The notes under the pieces are model-generated. The model saw only the letters and a program-made list of their open reading frames with translations, was not told where the DNA came from and did not search any database. Positions 46,205 to 56,442 of a stretch of DNA of 64,000 nucleotides are shown here, one piece after another; positions within the stretch are counted from its first letter, which is position 1; each line of letters starts with the position of its first letter. Source of the stretch: Nocardioides sp. Root1257 (GTDB lineage: Bacteria; Actinomycetota; Actinomycetes; Propionibacteriales; Nocardioidaceae); assembly GCF_001425175.1 (NCBI RefSeq), contig NZ_LMDV01000001.1:1172799-1236798 (forward strand). The letters are read 5' to 3'. The position numbers and the translations under genes were made by a program.

Positions 46205-47865
46205 GACAGGGACTCCACGATCGGACCGAGGACGAGGACCGGGACGTAGGTCAGACCGACCACGACCAGGGCGACGCCCGAGAGGAGGGCCACGAAGAGT
46301 GGCCGGTGGGTGGGCAGGGTGCCGGCGCCCGGTGGCAGCCGGCGCTGCGCCGAGAAGCGACCGGCGAGGGCGAGGACGAGCACGATCGGCACGAACCTGC
46401 CGAGCAGCATGCACAGGCCGAGGAGGGTGTTCCAGAACGGCGTACCCGACGTCAGCCCGCCGAAGGCGCTGCCGTTGTTGTTGGACGCCGACGTGACGGC
46501 GTACAAGGCCTCGGACAGTCCGTGCGGTCCGGACTCTTGCAGCCCGACCAGTCCTTGCGACGCGGTGATCGCGACGGCGATGCCGGCGAGCACCAGCAGC
46601 GGCGTGGTCAGCACGTAGAGCGCGACGAGCACGATCTCGCGCTGGCCGATCTTCTTGCCGAGGTACTCCGGCGTGCGGCCGACCATCAGCCCCGCCAGGA
46701 AGACGGTCACGACGGCGAGCATCAGCATGCCGTAGAGGCCGGAGCCGACACCGCCGGGTGCGACCTCGCCGAGCATCATGTTGAACATCGCGACGCCGCC
46801 TCCGGGGGCGGTGAACGAGTCGTGCATGGCGTTCACCGCACCGGTCGAGGTGCCGGTCGTGGCGGCCCCGAAGAGCGCCGAGCCCGCTGTGCCGAAACGG
46901 ACCTCCTTGCCCTCCATCGCACCGCCGGCGAGCCCGGGCGCGGTGCCCGGACCGGCCATCTCGGCCCAGGTGAGCAGCGCGATCGAGACGCCCAGGAGTA
47001 GCGCCATCACGGCCAGGACGGCGCCGCCCTGACGCCGGTCGCCGACGATCAGGCCGAACGCCCACGCCATCGCGAAGGGGAGCAGGAGCAGCAGGAAGAT
47101 CTCGAAGATGTTGGTGAACGGCGTGGGGTTCTCGAAGGGGTGGGCGGAGTTGGCGTTGTAGAAGCCGCCGCCGTTGGTGCCGAGCTCCTTGATCGCCTCC
47201 TGGCTGGCGACCGGTCCCCCGGTGATGTCCTGGGTCCCGCCGGTCAGCGTGTGCACGGTCTGGGGCTCGAGGAGGTTCTGGACGACGCCGAGCAGCACCA
47301 GCACCACCGCCGCGACCAGCGCGATCGGGAGCAGAACCCGCACGACGGTGCGGACCAGGTCGGCCCAGAAGTTGCCGACCCGGCCGTCGCGCAGGTTGCG
47401 GGCCAGGCCACGGGCGAGCGCGGCGGCCACGGCCATGCCGACGCCGGCCGAGACGAAGTTCTGCACCGTGAGCCCGGACATCTGGAAGAGGTGGCCGGTG
47501 GCGGCCTCGCCGGAGTACCACTGCCAGTTCGTGTTGGTCACGAACGAGACCGCGGTGTTCCAGGCGCCGTCGGCCGGCAGGCCGGCGAAGCCGAGCGAGA
47601 GCGGCAGCAGGTCCTGCAGCCGCCCGAAGGCGTAGAGACCGAGGATGCCCACCAGCGAGAAGCCCAGCACCGACAGCGCGTAGGCCTTCCAGTGCTGGTC
47701 CGCGTTCGGGTCCAGGCGCAGCGCCCGGTACGACGCGCGCTCGACCGCGAGGTGTCTCGGGGACGTGTAGACGTGCGCGAGGTAGCGGCCGAGGAACGGG
47801 ACCGCCAGGACGAGCGCGGCGACCAGCACCGCGATCTGGCCGAGGGCGGGGACCACGCTGCTCAT
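46201..47865 (-). CDS. kdpA: KdpA, potassium-transporting ATPase channel subunit
   Basis: 554 residues and about ten transmembrane helices. It forms the K+-selective pore; filter-loop segments are visible ([46 protein letters not shown]). Start ATG 47863-47865 overlaps the kdpF stop, and its own stop overlaps the kdpB GTG. Confidence 0.96.
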   Translation of the reverse strand: MSSVVPALGQIAVLVAALVLAVPFLGRYLAHVYTSPRHLAVERASYRALRLDPNADQHWKAYALSVLGFSLVGILGLYAFGRLQDLLPLSLGFAGLPADGAWNTAVSFVTNTNWQWYSGEAATGHLFQMSGLTVQNFVSAGVGMAVAAALARGLARNLRDGRVGNFWADLVRTVVRVLLPIALVAAVVLVLLGVVQNLLEPQTVHTLTGGTQDITGGPVASQEAIKELGTNGGGFYNANSAHPFENPTPFTNIFEIFLLLLLPFAMAWAFGLIVGDRRQGGAVLAVMALLLGVSIALLTWAEMAGPGTAPGLAGGAMEGKEVRFGTAGSALFGAATTGTSTGAVNAMHDSFTAPGGGVAMFNMMLGEVAPGGVGSGLYGMLMLAVVTVFLAGLMVGRTPEYLGKKIGQREIVLVALYVLTTPLLVLAGIAVAITASQGLVGLQESGPHGLSEALYAVTSASNNNGSAFGGLTSGTPFWNTLLGLCMLLGRFVPIVLVLALAGRFSAQRRLPPGAGTLPTHRPLFVALLSGVALVVVGLTYVPVLVLGPIVESLS

Positions 47866-47954
47866 CGCGACAGCCTCCGGTCGAGGACGCCCACGAGGGC
47901 GGCGAGCAGCACGAAGGCGAGGAGGGTCAGGAGGACGTAGAGGAGATCGGACAC
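47862..47954 (-). CDS. kdpF: KdpF, small stabilising subunit
   Basis: A 30-residue frame from GTG 47952-47954 ([20 protein letters not shown], ending in a basic DRRLSR tail): a single transmembrane helix with a positively charged cytoplasmic end, as in KdpF. It ends in ATGA with kdpA, and AGGA lies about 7 bases upstream. First gene of kdpFABCDE. Confidence 0.85.
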   Translation of the reverse strand: MSDLLYVLLTLLAFVLLAALVGVLDRRLSR

Positions 47955-47995
47955 AGGACATTCCTAGGTCCGCCGAGCGCTCCACCCGGCCTCTC

Positions 47996-48055
47996 TTGAC
48001 GGATCCTTGACGCCCCCGGGGGCGTTCTTGACGGTGCCCGTACGCAGGGTAGAAA
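47996..48055 (+). promoter_or_regulatory. Promoter and repeat region between kdpF and an acyl-CoA ligase gene
   Basis: TTGAC occurs three times at 47996, 48007 and 48028, spaced 11 and 21 bases apart, about one and two helical turns. The last copy (TTGACG) is followed after 16 bases by TAGAAA (48050-48055), a fair -35/-10 pair for the plus-strand gene; its transcript would begin almost at the GTG. The perfect palindrome CGCCCCCGGGGGCG (48011-48024) lies between copies two and three. The region also contains the kdp promoter on the other strand. Confidence 0.5.
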
Positions 48056-48063
48056 GGACCTTC

Positions 48064-49569
<1,506 letters not shown>

Positions 49570-49599
49570 CCTCGAGGTCCCGCAGGGGACAATGTCGAC

Positions 49600-50349
49600 G
49601 TGGGCGTCGTCGAGCACTACCTGGCCTTCGGCCTCGGACTGCTCGCGATGACCGCGCTCACCGTGGGTCTGGGCCGGTGGGCCGGGATCGGCCTCGGGCT
49701 CTTCCCGCTCTGGGCGATCCTGCGCGCCGTCGCGCAGCTCACCGTCGTCGCCCTGCTGCTGCGCGGGATCCTCTCCCTCCCCTGGACCGTGGTGCTGTTC
49801 CTGGCGCTGATGCTCACCACCGCGTCGTGGACCTCCGTGCGTCGCCTCGCCGAGCTGTGGCGCGGGCGTCGGGCCGCCGTGGTCGGCGTGCTGGCCGGGT
49901 CGCTCATCACGCTCGTCGCGGTCTTCACGCTCCAGCTCGTCGACCTGCAGGTCCGCTACCTGGTCGCCGTGGCGGGCATCGTGATCGGCAACGCGATGAG
50001 CGCCGCCACCTTGTCCGGCCGCAACTTCCTGCGCGGCTCGGCGGCGCGCAGCGACGAGATCGAGGCGTGGCTCTCGCTGGGCGCGACGCCCGCTCGCGCC
50101 CACGAGGAGATCGGCCGCGAGGCCGTCCGCGAGTCACTGCTCCCGACGCTCGACCAGACGAAGTCCACCGGGCTGGTCACCCTGCCCGGTGCGTTCGTCG
50201 GCGCCCTCTTCGGCGGCGCGAGCCCGGCCGAGGCAGCCCAGTTCCAGCTGGTCGTGCTCGCCGGGATCGCGCTCGCCATGACGGTGACGAGCATCGTGGT
50301 CACCCAGGTCGTCGGCCGGACGCCGTACGTCGCGGGCAGCCGCTCCTAG
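49600..50349 (+). CDS. UPF0014/FetB-like membrane permease
   Basis: 249 residues, seven hydrophobic helices. Family features: [74 protein letters not shown]. FetB is the permease of an iron-exporting ABC system, but no ATPase gene (fetA) is adjacent on either side, so the partner must be elsewhere. Starts at GTG 49600, 30 bases after the ligase stop. Confidence 0.87.
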   Translation: MGVVEHYLAFGLGLLAMTALTVGLGRWAGIGLGLFPLWAILRAVAQLTVVALLLRGILSLPWTVVLFLALMLTTASWTSVRRLAELWRGRRAAVVGVLAGSLITLVAVFTLQLVDLQVRYLVAVAGIVIGNAMSAATLSGRNFLRGSAARSDEIEAWLSLGATPARAHEEIGREAVRESLLPTLDQTKSTGLVTLPGAFVGALFGGASPAEAAQFQLVVLAGIALAMTVTSIVVTQVVGRTPYVAGSRS

Positions 50350-51770
50350 CCGGTGCCGAAGCGGCTCGCCAGCACGCCGTGCCGCAGGCCGCGGTCGCTG
50401 ACCCGCAGCTCGTCCTGGCCGAGCGCATCGAGGACGGTCCGGACGATGCAGGCGCCCGCGAGGATGACCTCCGCCCGGGCCGGCTGGAGCCCGACGACGG
50501 TACGACGCTGCTCGGCGCTGCTGGTCCGGTAGAGCTCGATCTGCCGGTCGATCTCGGCCCGGTCGAGCACGGTGCCGTGCACGACCTCGGGGTCGTAGTC
50601 GGCGAGCCGGTGGCTCACGGCGGCGAGGTTGGTCAGGGCGCCACCCATGCCGACCAGCAGGTCCGGCCGCTCCCGTCCCGCGAGCCCGTCGAGCTCAGCG
50701 GCGACCTCGGCCAGCGCCCGCGCCAGGACCTCGGTCGTCACCGCGCCGTCGAGCCCGAACCGCTCCGTGAGCCGGACCGCGCCGATCGGCACGCTGAACT
50801 GCTCCGTCACCTCGCCGTCGCGGGCGAACGTGAACTGCGAGCTGCCGCCTCCGGTGTCGAACACCACCAGCGAGCCCGTGGTGGGCAGCCCGACGGTTGC
50901 CGCGCGCACCGCGAGCCGTGCCTCGTCCTCGCCCGAGATGACCTCCAGGTCGACACCGCCGCGCTGCCGAACCGCCTCGACCACCTCGCCTGCGTTGGTG
51001 GCGGCCCGCAGGCCGGCCGTCCCGACCACCGCCACCTCGCGCGCCCCGAGGCGCCCCGCCTCGGCAGCCATCTCCGCGATCGCGTCGACCGTCCGCCGCA
51101 TCGGCTCCGGACCGATCGACCCGCCCGCGCTGAGCCCCTCGCCGAGCCGCGTCACCTCGGCGCGGTCGACGACGGCGGCGCCCCAACCACCCGACTCCGT
51201 GAGATCGGCGACGACGAGCTTGACCGAGTTGGTGCCGACATCGATCACGGCGTACCGCTGCCTGCCGAACCCGACGAGCGCCGCGAGCCCGCCGGCGTAG
51301 CTGGTGTTGGGCCGCCCACCGAGCCCGAGCCGGTCCCGCAGCGCCACCACCAGCGCCGGGTCCTCCGACTCGACCGCGATGCTCCGCGTCACGAGGTCGC
51401 CCACACGCACCTCGGTGAGCTCGGCCAGGCAGCCGTCGACGGTCGAGCGGTGCCGGGTCTTGTGCACGTCGACGCGGAGGACGCCGAGGGACGCGGCGAC
51501 CTCGTCCACCTCGTCGGGGGCGAGCGAGATCGGGGCCTTCAGCGTCGGCGCCCACTGCTGCAGCCCGTCGTCGTCGACCTGCCGCAGCCGCTTGACGTCC
51601 AGCAGCCCGGCGCGGAGCTTGACCAGCGAGTCGCGGGCCGTGGAGAGGAGGTAGACCTCGTCGCTCTCGACGACGACCGTCGCCTCGTCGGCGAGCAGCT
51701 GCCCGGTCTCCCCGAAGTCCGGCGCGAAGCAGCGCCACTCCCAGCGCGGGATCACCTCGTCCAGTGCCAC
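50346..51770 (-). CDS. CYTH-like domain fused to Ppx/GppA phosphatase
   Basis: 474 residues from GTG 51768-51770 with GGGAG 9 bases upstream. The C-terminal two-thirds (from about residue 172) is an ASKHA-fold exopolyphosphatase/pppGpp phosphatase: YAVIDVGTNSVKLVVAD, VVFDTGGGSSQFTF, GMGGALTNLAA. The first 165 residues (IPRWEWRCFAPDFG, SLVKLRAGLLDVKRL) resemble a CYTH/triphosphate-tunnel domain, which also binds polyphosphate, but the acidic ExExK motif is weak (WEWR). It probably degrades polyphosphate or guanosine pentaphosphate. The last 4 bases overlap the permease gene on the other strand. Confidence 0.85.
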   Translation of the reverse strand: MALDEVIPRWEWRCFAPDFGETGQLLADEATVVVESDEVYLLSTARDSLVKLRAGLLDVKRLRQVDDDGLQQWAPTLKAPISLAPDEVDEVAASLGVLRVDVHKTRHRSTVDGCLAELTEVRVGDLVTRSIAVESEDPALVVALRDRLGLGGRPNTSYAGGLAALVGFGRQRYAVIDVGTNSVKLVVADLTESGGWGAAVVDRAEVTRLGEGLSAGGSIGPEPMRRTVDAIAEMAAEAGRLGAREVAVVGTAGLRAATNAGEVVEAVRQRGGVDLEVISGEDEARLAVRAATVGLPTTGSLVVFDTGGGSSQFTFARDGEVTEQFSVPIGAVRLTERFGLDGAVTTEVLARALAEVAAELDGLAGRERPDLLVGMGGALTNLAAVSHRLADYDPEVVHGTVLDRAEIDRQIELYRTSSAEQRRTVVGLQPARAEVILAGACIVRTVLDALGQDELRVSDRGLRHGVLASRFGTG

Positions 51771-51827
51771 CCTCGCAGGCTCCCAGAAGCGGCGCCTGCG
51801 GCGATAGTGCGTGAGTAGGCTCCGGCC

Positions 51828-53495
51828 ATGCTCGTGCCGATCGCCGGCTGGATCCGCACCTACGAGCGCCGCTGGCTGCGCGGCGACCTCGTCGCCGGCG
51901 TCGCGGTCGCGGCACTGATCATCCCGAAGAACCTCGGGTACGCCGGGATCGCGGGCATCCCCCTGCAGAACGGGCTGTACGCCGCCGCCGCGGCCGCGAT
52001 CCTGTACGCCGTCTTCGGGACGTCGCGCCAGATCTCGATGGGCCCCAGCTCCGGGCTGGCGGCGGTCGCGGCGAGCGCGGTGCTGACGGCCGGGATCGCC
52101 GGCGAGGACGACACCGCGACGTTCGTCGCCGGCATCACGGTGGTCTCGGGCCTGCTCTTCCTCCTGCTGGCCGCGCTGCGGATGAGCTGGATCGCCCGCT
52201 TCCTCTCGCAGGCCGTCGTGACCGGGTTCCTGTTCGGTGCCGCCATCGACGTCGTCATCGGCGAGCTGCCCAAGATCACCGGCACCGACGCCGACGGCTC
52301 CAGCGCGTTCCGCGAGCTCTGGTCGTGGGTGCGCACGTGGGACGACCTCGATACGACGACGTTCGCGGTCGGAGCCACCGCCCTGGTGGTCGCGTTCGGC
52401 GTACGGCGGGTGGCGCCGTCGGTGCCCAGCGCCCTGGTGCTGCTGGTCGGCGGGCTGGTCGCCAGCGCCCTGCTGGACCTGGAGGGTCGCGGCGTCGCGG
52501 TCGTCGGGACCATCCCGAGCGGGCTGCCCGCGCCGACGGCCCCTGACGTCCGGATGCTGTGGGCCCACGCCGGGGTCGTGGTGACCGCGGCCGCGGCGCT
52601 GGTGCTGATCGGCTTCTCGCAGACGGCCGGCGACGCCAAGGTGTTCGCGACGCGGCACCGCTACCGCATCGACATGGGGCAGGAGACCGTCGCGCAGGGG
52701 ATCGCCAATGCGGGCGCGGGCATCCTCCAGGGGATGCCGGTCTCGACGAGCCTGTCGGCGAGCTCGCTCAACGACCACTCCGGCGCGCGGACGGGGCTGG
52801 CGTCCCTGACGTCGGGCGTGGTGGTCGTGCTGACGCTGCTGTTCCTGGCCCCGCTCTTCGACGGGCTGCCCCAGCCGGTCCTCGCCGCGCTCATCATCGA
52901 GGCGGTCGTGATGGGCATGATGAACGTCGCCGAGATGCGCCGGCTCGCCCGGGTGCAGCGGGTCGACTTCTGGATCGCCGTCGTGTCGATCATCGCGACG
53001 CTCGCCTTCGGCGTGCTCGCCGGCGTCGTCTTCGGGATCGCGCTGTCCCTCGTCTGGCTCATCGCCGTGTCCACGCGTCCCGCGATGCCACTGCTCGGTC
53101 GCAAGCCGGGGACGACGATGTTCCGTGACCTGGACCGGCACCCGGCGTACGAGCGCGTCCCGGGCGTCGCGGTGCTGCGCCTCGAGGGCGGGCTGTTCTT
53201 CGCCACCACCGAGGCGCTCGACGAGCGGGTCCGCGCCCTCGTCGAGGACGACCCGGTCCCCGTCACGTGCGTGGTGCTGGACTGCTCGGCGATCACGTTC
53301 GTCGACTCCCAGGGCGCCGCCGCGCTCAGCGAGCTCGTCGTCCTCGCCGACGAGCACGACATCAGCCTGCGCCTGGCCCGCGTCGACCCCGGCGTGCGCC
53401 GTACGCTCGCGCGCGACGGCGTCGTCGAGCGGCTCGGCCCCGACCACCTGCACCCCAGCGTCAACGAGGCCGTCGAGCGGGAGCTCGCCGGCTGA
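51828..53495 (+). CDS. SulP family anion transporter
   Basis: 555 residues. Membrane domain with LVAGVAVAALIIPKNLGYAGIAGIPLQNGLY and GSFSQTA-like helix (IGFSQTAGDAKVF), then a C-terminal STAS domain (about 440-555; VVLDCSAITFVDSQGAAAL). Imports sulfate, bicarbonate or dicarboxylates; substrate unknown. Divergent from the Ppx fusion with 57 bases between. Confidence 0.92.
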   Translation: MLVPIAGWIRTYERRWLRGDLVAGVAVAALIIPKNLGYAGIAGIPLQNGLYAAAAAAILYAVFGTSRQISMGPSSGLAAVAASAVLTAGIAGEDDTATFVAGITVVSGLLFLLLAALRMSWIARFLSQAVVTGFLFGAAIDVVIGELPKITGTDADGSSAFRELWSWVRTWDDLDTTTFAVGATALVVAFGVRRVAPSVPSALVLLVGGLVASALLDLEGRGVAVVGTIPSGLPAPTAPDVRMLWAHAGVVVTAAAALVLIGFSQTAGDAKVFATRHRYRIDMGQETVAQGIANAGAGILQGMPVSTSLSASSLNDHSGARTGLASLTSGVVVVLTLLFLAPLFDGLPQPVLAALIIEAVVMGMMNVAEMRRLARVQRVDFWIAVVSIIATLAFGVLAGVVFGIALSLVWLIAVSTRPAMPLLGRKPGTTMFRDLDRHPAYERVPGVAVLRLEGGLFFATTEALDERVRALVEDDPVPVTCVVLDCSAITFVDSQGAAALSELVVLADEHDISLRLARVDPGVRRTLARDGVVERLGPDHLHPSVNEAVERELAG

Positions 53496-53544
53496 GATGC
53501 CGAGCCCGTCGGATGCGGAGCGTCGCGGTGGGTACCTCGACGTC

Positions 53545-53775
53545 ATGACGACACCTGACGCACCGTCCCGTCCCGACGACACCGAGGGCCAGGTCTCCGA
53601 GGTCTCCGGTCTCAAGGACCCCGACGAGCAGATCTCTCCCGAGGACTCCGTGGCCGGAGCGCCCGAGGGTGAGAGCGGTCGCGCGGACGAGGGACCGACC
53701 GGGCCCGACGCCGTGACGAACGACCCGCGGCAGGACCGTCACCCGGACCAGGACGACGTCGAGACGACCGGCTGA
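53545..53775 (+). CDS. Small acidic disordered protein
   Basis: 76 residues from ATG 53545 (MTTPDAPSRPDDTEGQVSEV), rich in Asp, Glu, Pro and Gly, without hydrophobic core; an upstream ATG at 53497 is possible but is right after the SulP stop. No family recognised. It ends 3 bases before the convergent hspR-like gene. Confidence 0.6.
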   Translation: MTTPDAPSRPDDTEGQVSEVSGLKDPDEQISPEDSVAGAPEGESGRADEGPTGPDAVTNDPRQDRHPDQDDVETTG

Positions 53776-53778
53776 TCG

Positions 53779-54093
53779 CTACTCCGACGCCGCCGAGCCG
53801 TCGCGCCGTCGCAGCCGACCCTCGAGGTGCCGGACCCGGTCCTCCAGGGCGATCACGCGGGCGATCCCGGCCAGGTTGAGGCCCTCGGCGAGGAGCTCGC
53901 GCACCCGGTGCAGGCGGTCGATGTCCTCGAGGCTGTAGAGCCGCGAGCCGCCGGAGGTGCGCTCCGGCGCGACCAAGCCGTGGCGCTCGTAGACGCGCAG
54001 GTTCTGGATCTGCATCGACACCATCTCGGCGGCGATCGAGATCGCGAACACGCCGCGACTGCGGGGGCGATCCTCCTCTTGACTTCGGGTCAC
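53779..54093 (-). CDS. HspR-like MerR-family heat-shock regulator
   Basis: 104 residues from GTG 54091-54093. MerR-type winged helix VFAISIAAEMVSMQIQNLRV, followed by YERHGLVAPERTSGGSRLYS and the leucine-rich LAGIARVIALEDRVRHLE coil, the pattern of HspR. It probably represses the divergent hsp20 gene. Unlike classical hspR it is not in a dnaK-grpE-dnaJ operon. Confidence 0.88.
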   Translation of the reverse strand: MTRSQEEDRPRSRGVFAISIAAEMVSMQIQNLRVYERHGLVAPERTSGGSRLYSLEDIDRLHRVRELLAEGLNLAGIARVIALEDRVRHLEGRLRRRDGSAASE

Positions 54094-54121
54094 GGTTTGA
54101 ATATATAAAACCTGTAACCGT
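54079..54121 (+). promoter_or_regulatory. hsp20 promoter and probable HspR-like operator
   Basis: TTGACT (54079-54084) is followed by TATATA (54102-54107, 17-base spacing) or TATAAA (54104-54109, 19-base spacing as in MerR-controlled promoters). Overlapping inverted repeats ACGGTT/AACCGT (54092-54097 / 54116-54121) and GGTTT/AAACC (54094-54098 / 54108-54112) cover the -10 and the regulator start codon. This is one of the most AT-rich stretches in the window. Confidence 0.6.
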
Positions 54122-54174
54122 CAGTATAGATCCAGGGCCTCGTCCCTGGGCGCGATGAACCAGGAGGACATGTG

Positions 54175-54612
54175 ATGCTGCTCCGTACGACCGACCCGTT
54201 CCGTGACCTCGACCGCCTGGCTCAGCAGGTCCTCGGCACCACCAACCGCCCCGCGGTCATGGCGATGGACGCCTGGCGCGAGGGCGACCGCTTCGTCATC
54301 GAGTTCGACCTCCCCGGGGTGGCCCGGGACAGCATCGACCTCGACGTCGAGCGCAACGTCCTGACCGTCCGCGCGGAGCGCGTCGCACGCAACGGGGACT
54401 GGGAGGCGCTGGCGTCCGAGCGCCCGCGTGGCGTGTTCAGCCGCCAGCTGGTGCTCGGTGACAACCTCGACCTGGACCGCATCGAGGCCGGGTACGCCGA
54501 CGGCGTGCTGCGCCTGGTGGTGCCGGTCGCCGAGCGGGCGAAGCCGCGCAAGATCGAGATCTCGCACGACGCGTCGACCGGGACCTCCGACCCCGCGGCG
54601 ATCAACGCCTGA
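54175..54612 (+). CDS. Hsp20/alpha-crystallin small heat-shock protein
   Basis: 145 residues from ATG 54175; AGGAGG is 7 bases upstream, which decides against the GTG at 54172. Alpha-crystallin domain: [36 protein letters not shown], and [21 protein letters not shown], with the LxVPV-type edge strand. ATP-independent chaperone that holds unfolding proteins. Divergent from the HspR-like gene and followed by a strong terminator. Confidence 0.95.
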   Translation: MLLRTTDPFRDLDRLAQQVLGTTNRPAVMAMDAWREGDRFVIEFDLPGVARDSIDLDVERNVLTVRAERVARNGDWEALASERPRGVFSRQLVLGDNLDLDRIEAGYADGVLRLVVPVAERAKPRKIEISHDASTGTSDPAAINA

Positions 54613-54621
54613 CCCGCACAC

Positions 54622-54678
54622 GGCGAGGCCCCGGGACGTCCGCCCCGACGCAGGAGCGCAGCGCCCCGGGGCCTCGCC
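54622..54678 (+). terminator. Terminator after hsp20
   Basis: GGCGAGGCCCCGGG (54622-54635) is perfectly complementary to CCCGGGGCCTCGCC (54665-54678), a 14-bp GC stem with a 29-base loop, starting 9 bases after the hsp20 stop. Confidence 0.7.
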
Positions 54679-54811
54679 CCGCCGACCGGCGTCCACCGCA
54701 GTGCACCCTCAGGGGGGGTGTGGGTCCGCGCCGCGCCACCTACGGTGGAGTGACCAGCCGTCGTGGTCGCCAACTCGGGCCCCGCAAGGCCGGTGGAGCA
54801 GGCAGGGCGCC

Positions 54812-55222
54812 GTGAGCATGGACATCTCCGACTTCGTCACGGTGGTCCGTGTCGAGCCGCCCGCCGCGCTGCTCTCCGTGGCCGGCGAGCTGGACGTCTT
54901 CACGACCCTCCAGGTCCATCGCCAGGCGACCGACGCGATCGCGGTCGGGTGCGCCGAGCTCCGGGTCGATCTCTCCGAGGTGACGTTCATCGACGCCTCC
55001 GGCGTCGGTCTCCTGGTCCGGCTGCGCACCGCGCTCGCCGAGCGTGGCGGACGACTCGAGATCGTGGGGGCGAGTGCCTGCGTGCTCCGCCTCCTCGCGC
55101 TGCTCGGGCTGACCGACGCGTTCAGGCTCGGACCCGAGTCGCCGCGAGCCGGGGGACGGACCGGCGCGCTGCTGACCCTGCGGCGGATCAGGCCGCGGCG
55201 GCGGCGGCCCGGCATCGCCTGA
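54812..55222 (+). CDS. STAS-domain anti-anti-sigma factor
   Basis: 136 residues from GTG 54812 (ATG 54818 is alternative). One STAS domain with DLSEVTFIDASGVGLLVRL, in which the Ser of DASGVG is the usual phosphorylation site, and a basic tail RRIRPRRRRP. It should bind and neutralise an anti-sigma kinase when unphosphorylated. The ATPase-type kinase gene follows 122 bases downstream. Confidence 0.88.
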   Translation: MSMDISDFVTVVRVEPPAALLSVAGELDVFTTLQVHRQATDAIAVGCAELRVDLSEVTFIDASGVGLLVRLRTALAERGGRLEIVGASACVLRLLALLGLTDAFRLGPESPRAGGRTGALLTLRRIRPRRRRPGIA

Positions 55223-55344
55223 GGTGATCGCGGTCCCAGAGGGTGGTCAGCTCGTTTCCCGACCTGCCTGCGGGGTACTCCACCTCCAACGACCGGTGCG
55301 GACGGAGCACCGCGCGGATGGCGATGGCATCGGGAGTGAGCCCA

Positions 55345-55740
55345 GTGAACGACTGGCGACAGACCTCCCACAGCGAGACGTTCGAGTCGGCGGCACTGTC
55401 GGCCCGCACCGCACGTGACGTGCTGCGCGGCGTGTGCGCCGACGCCCTGGTGCCGCCGCCCCTGGTCGAGACGGCTCTGCTGCTGGTCAGCGAGGTGGTC
55501 ACCAACGCGGTCGTGCACGGCGACGGCCGACCGGTCCTCGACATCGACGTGGGTCGGGACGTCCTGCGGGTCACGGTCACCGACGACGGACCCGAGATGC
55601 CCCGGGTGCTGCACGACAACCCGCTCCTCGCGCCGGGCGGCCGCGGCCTCCAGCTCGTCGACACGTTGTCCACGCGCTGGGGCACCGAGCGCCGGGTCCC
55701 GACCGGGAAGTCAGTGTGGTTCGAGCTCGACCACGGATGA
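55345..55740 (+). CDS. ATP-binding anti-sigma factor (HATPase, RsbW/SpoIIAB-like)
   Basis: 131 residues from GTG 55345, chosen because GGGAG lies 8 bases upstream (upstream in-frame starts lack one). GHKL ATPase boxes: N-box LLVSEVVTNAVVHG, G1 VTVTDDGPEMP, G2 PGGRGLQLVD. With the preceding STAS protein it forms a partner-switch pair; no sigma-B-type gene is adjacent. Its last 30 bases overlap the end of the convergent GT2 gene. Confidence 0.87.
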   Translation: MNDWRQTSHSETFESAALSARTARDVLRGVCADALVPPPLVETALLLVSEVVTNAVVHGDGRPVLDIDVGRDVLRVTVTDDGPEMPRVLHDNPLLAPGGRGLQLVDTLSTRWGTERRVPTGKSVWFELDHG

Positions 55741-56442
55741 GCCGACGACGGTGGGCTGGTCCGGCTCCCGGGTGAGCGCCCGCAGGTAGCCGGCGAACCC
55801 GCCCGGCGTACGTCCGCTCAGCCGGGCGGACGTCGTCACCTGGGTCCCGGCGACCCACGGGCGGCCCGTCCGCCGGACCGCCTCGACCAGAGCCACGTCC
55901 TCGTGCTCGCGCACCTCGAGGAAGCCGCCCGCCTCCAGGTACGCCGCGAGCCGGACCCCCAGGTTGGCGCCGTGGACGTGGAGACCCGGACCTGCATGGC
56001 GGAGCCGCCATCCGTGCAGGCCGGCCGGGGACAGCTCGTCCGGATCGGGGCGGACGGCTCCGACCACCAGGTCGTGGCCGAGGTCGGCGAGCTCAGCGTG
56101 ATCGACCAACCAGCTCGTCGGGACGACCGTGTCGGCGTCCGTCGACGCGACCCAGACGTGGTCGGGCGAGCAGTCCGTCAGGACGGCGGCCCGGGCGACA
56201 CCGGCGCGCCTGGCCGCCCCGACCGAACCGACGTCCACGACGACGCAGTCGGCCCCCGCCTCCTGCGCGATCACGGTGGACCGGTCGGTGCAGCGGTCGA
56301 GCACGACGACGACGTCGAGGGTGAGCGACGGCCGCCGGTCCAGGAGCACCGCTCGCGCAGCGGCCACGGAACCGAGGCACGCGCGCAGGCGCGCCTCCTC
56401 GTCGCGTGCGGGGATCACGACCGCGAGGCGGGCGAGACTCAT
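55711..56442 (-). CDS. Glycosyltransferase family 2
   Basis: 243 residues from ATG 56440-56442 (MSLARLAVVIPARDEEARL), overlapping the upstream stop as ATGA. GT-A fold: VIPARDEE, VVVLDRCTDRST, the metal-binding VASTDADTVVP, and HEDVALVEAVRRTGR. It adds a sugar to an unknown acceptor. Last gene of the acyl-CoA dehydrogenase/PIG-L-methyltransferase cluster. Confidence 0.9.
   Translation of the reverse strand: MSLARLAVVIPARDEEARLRACLGSVAAARAVLLDRRPSLTLDVVVVLDRCTDRSTVIAQEAGADCVVVDVGSVGAARRAGVARAAVLTDCSPDHVWVASTDADTVVPTSWLVDHAELADLGHDLVVGAVRPDPDELSPAGLHGWRLRHAGPGLHVHGANLGVRLAAYLEAGGFLEVREHEDVALVEAVRRTGRPWVAGTQVTTSARLSGRTPGGFAGYLRALTREPDQPTVVGSSVVELEPH

Noticed and set aside
47955..48063. Riboswitch (c-di-AMP type) before kdp
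   Set aside because: The gap is only 109 bases, shared by two divergent genes, and I could not recognise a ydaO-type core in it.
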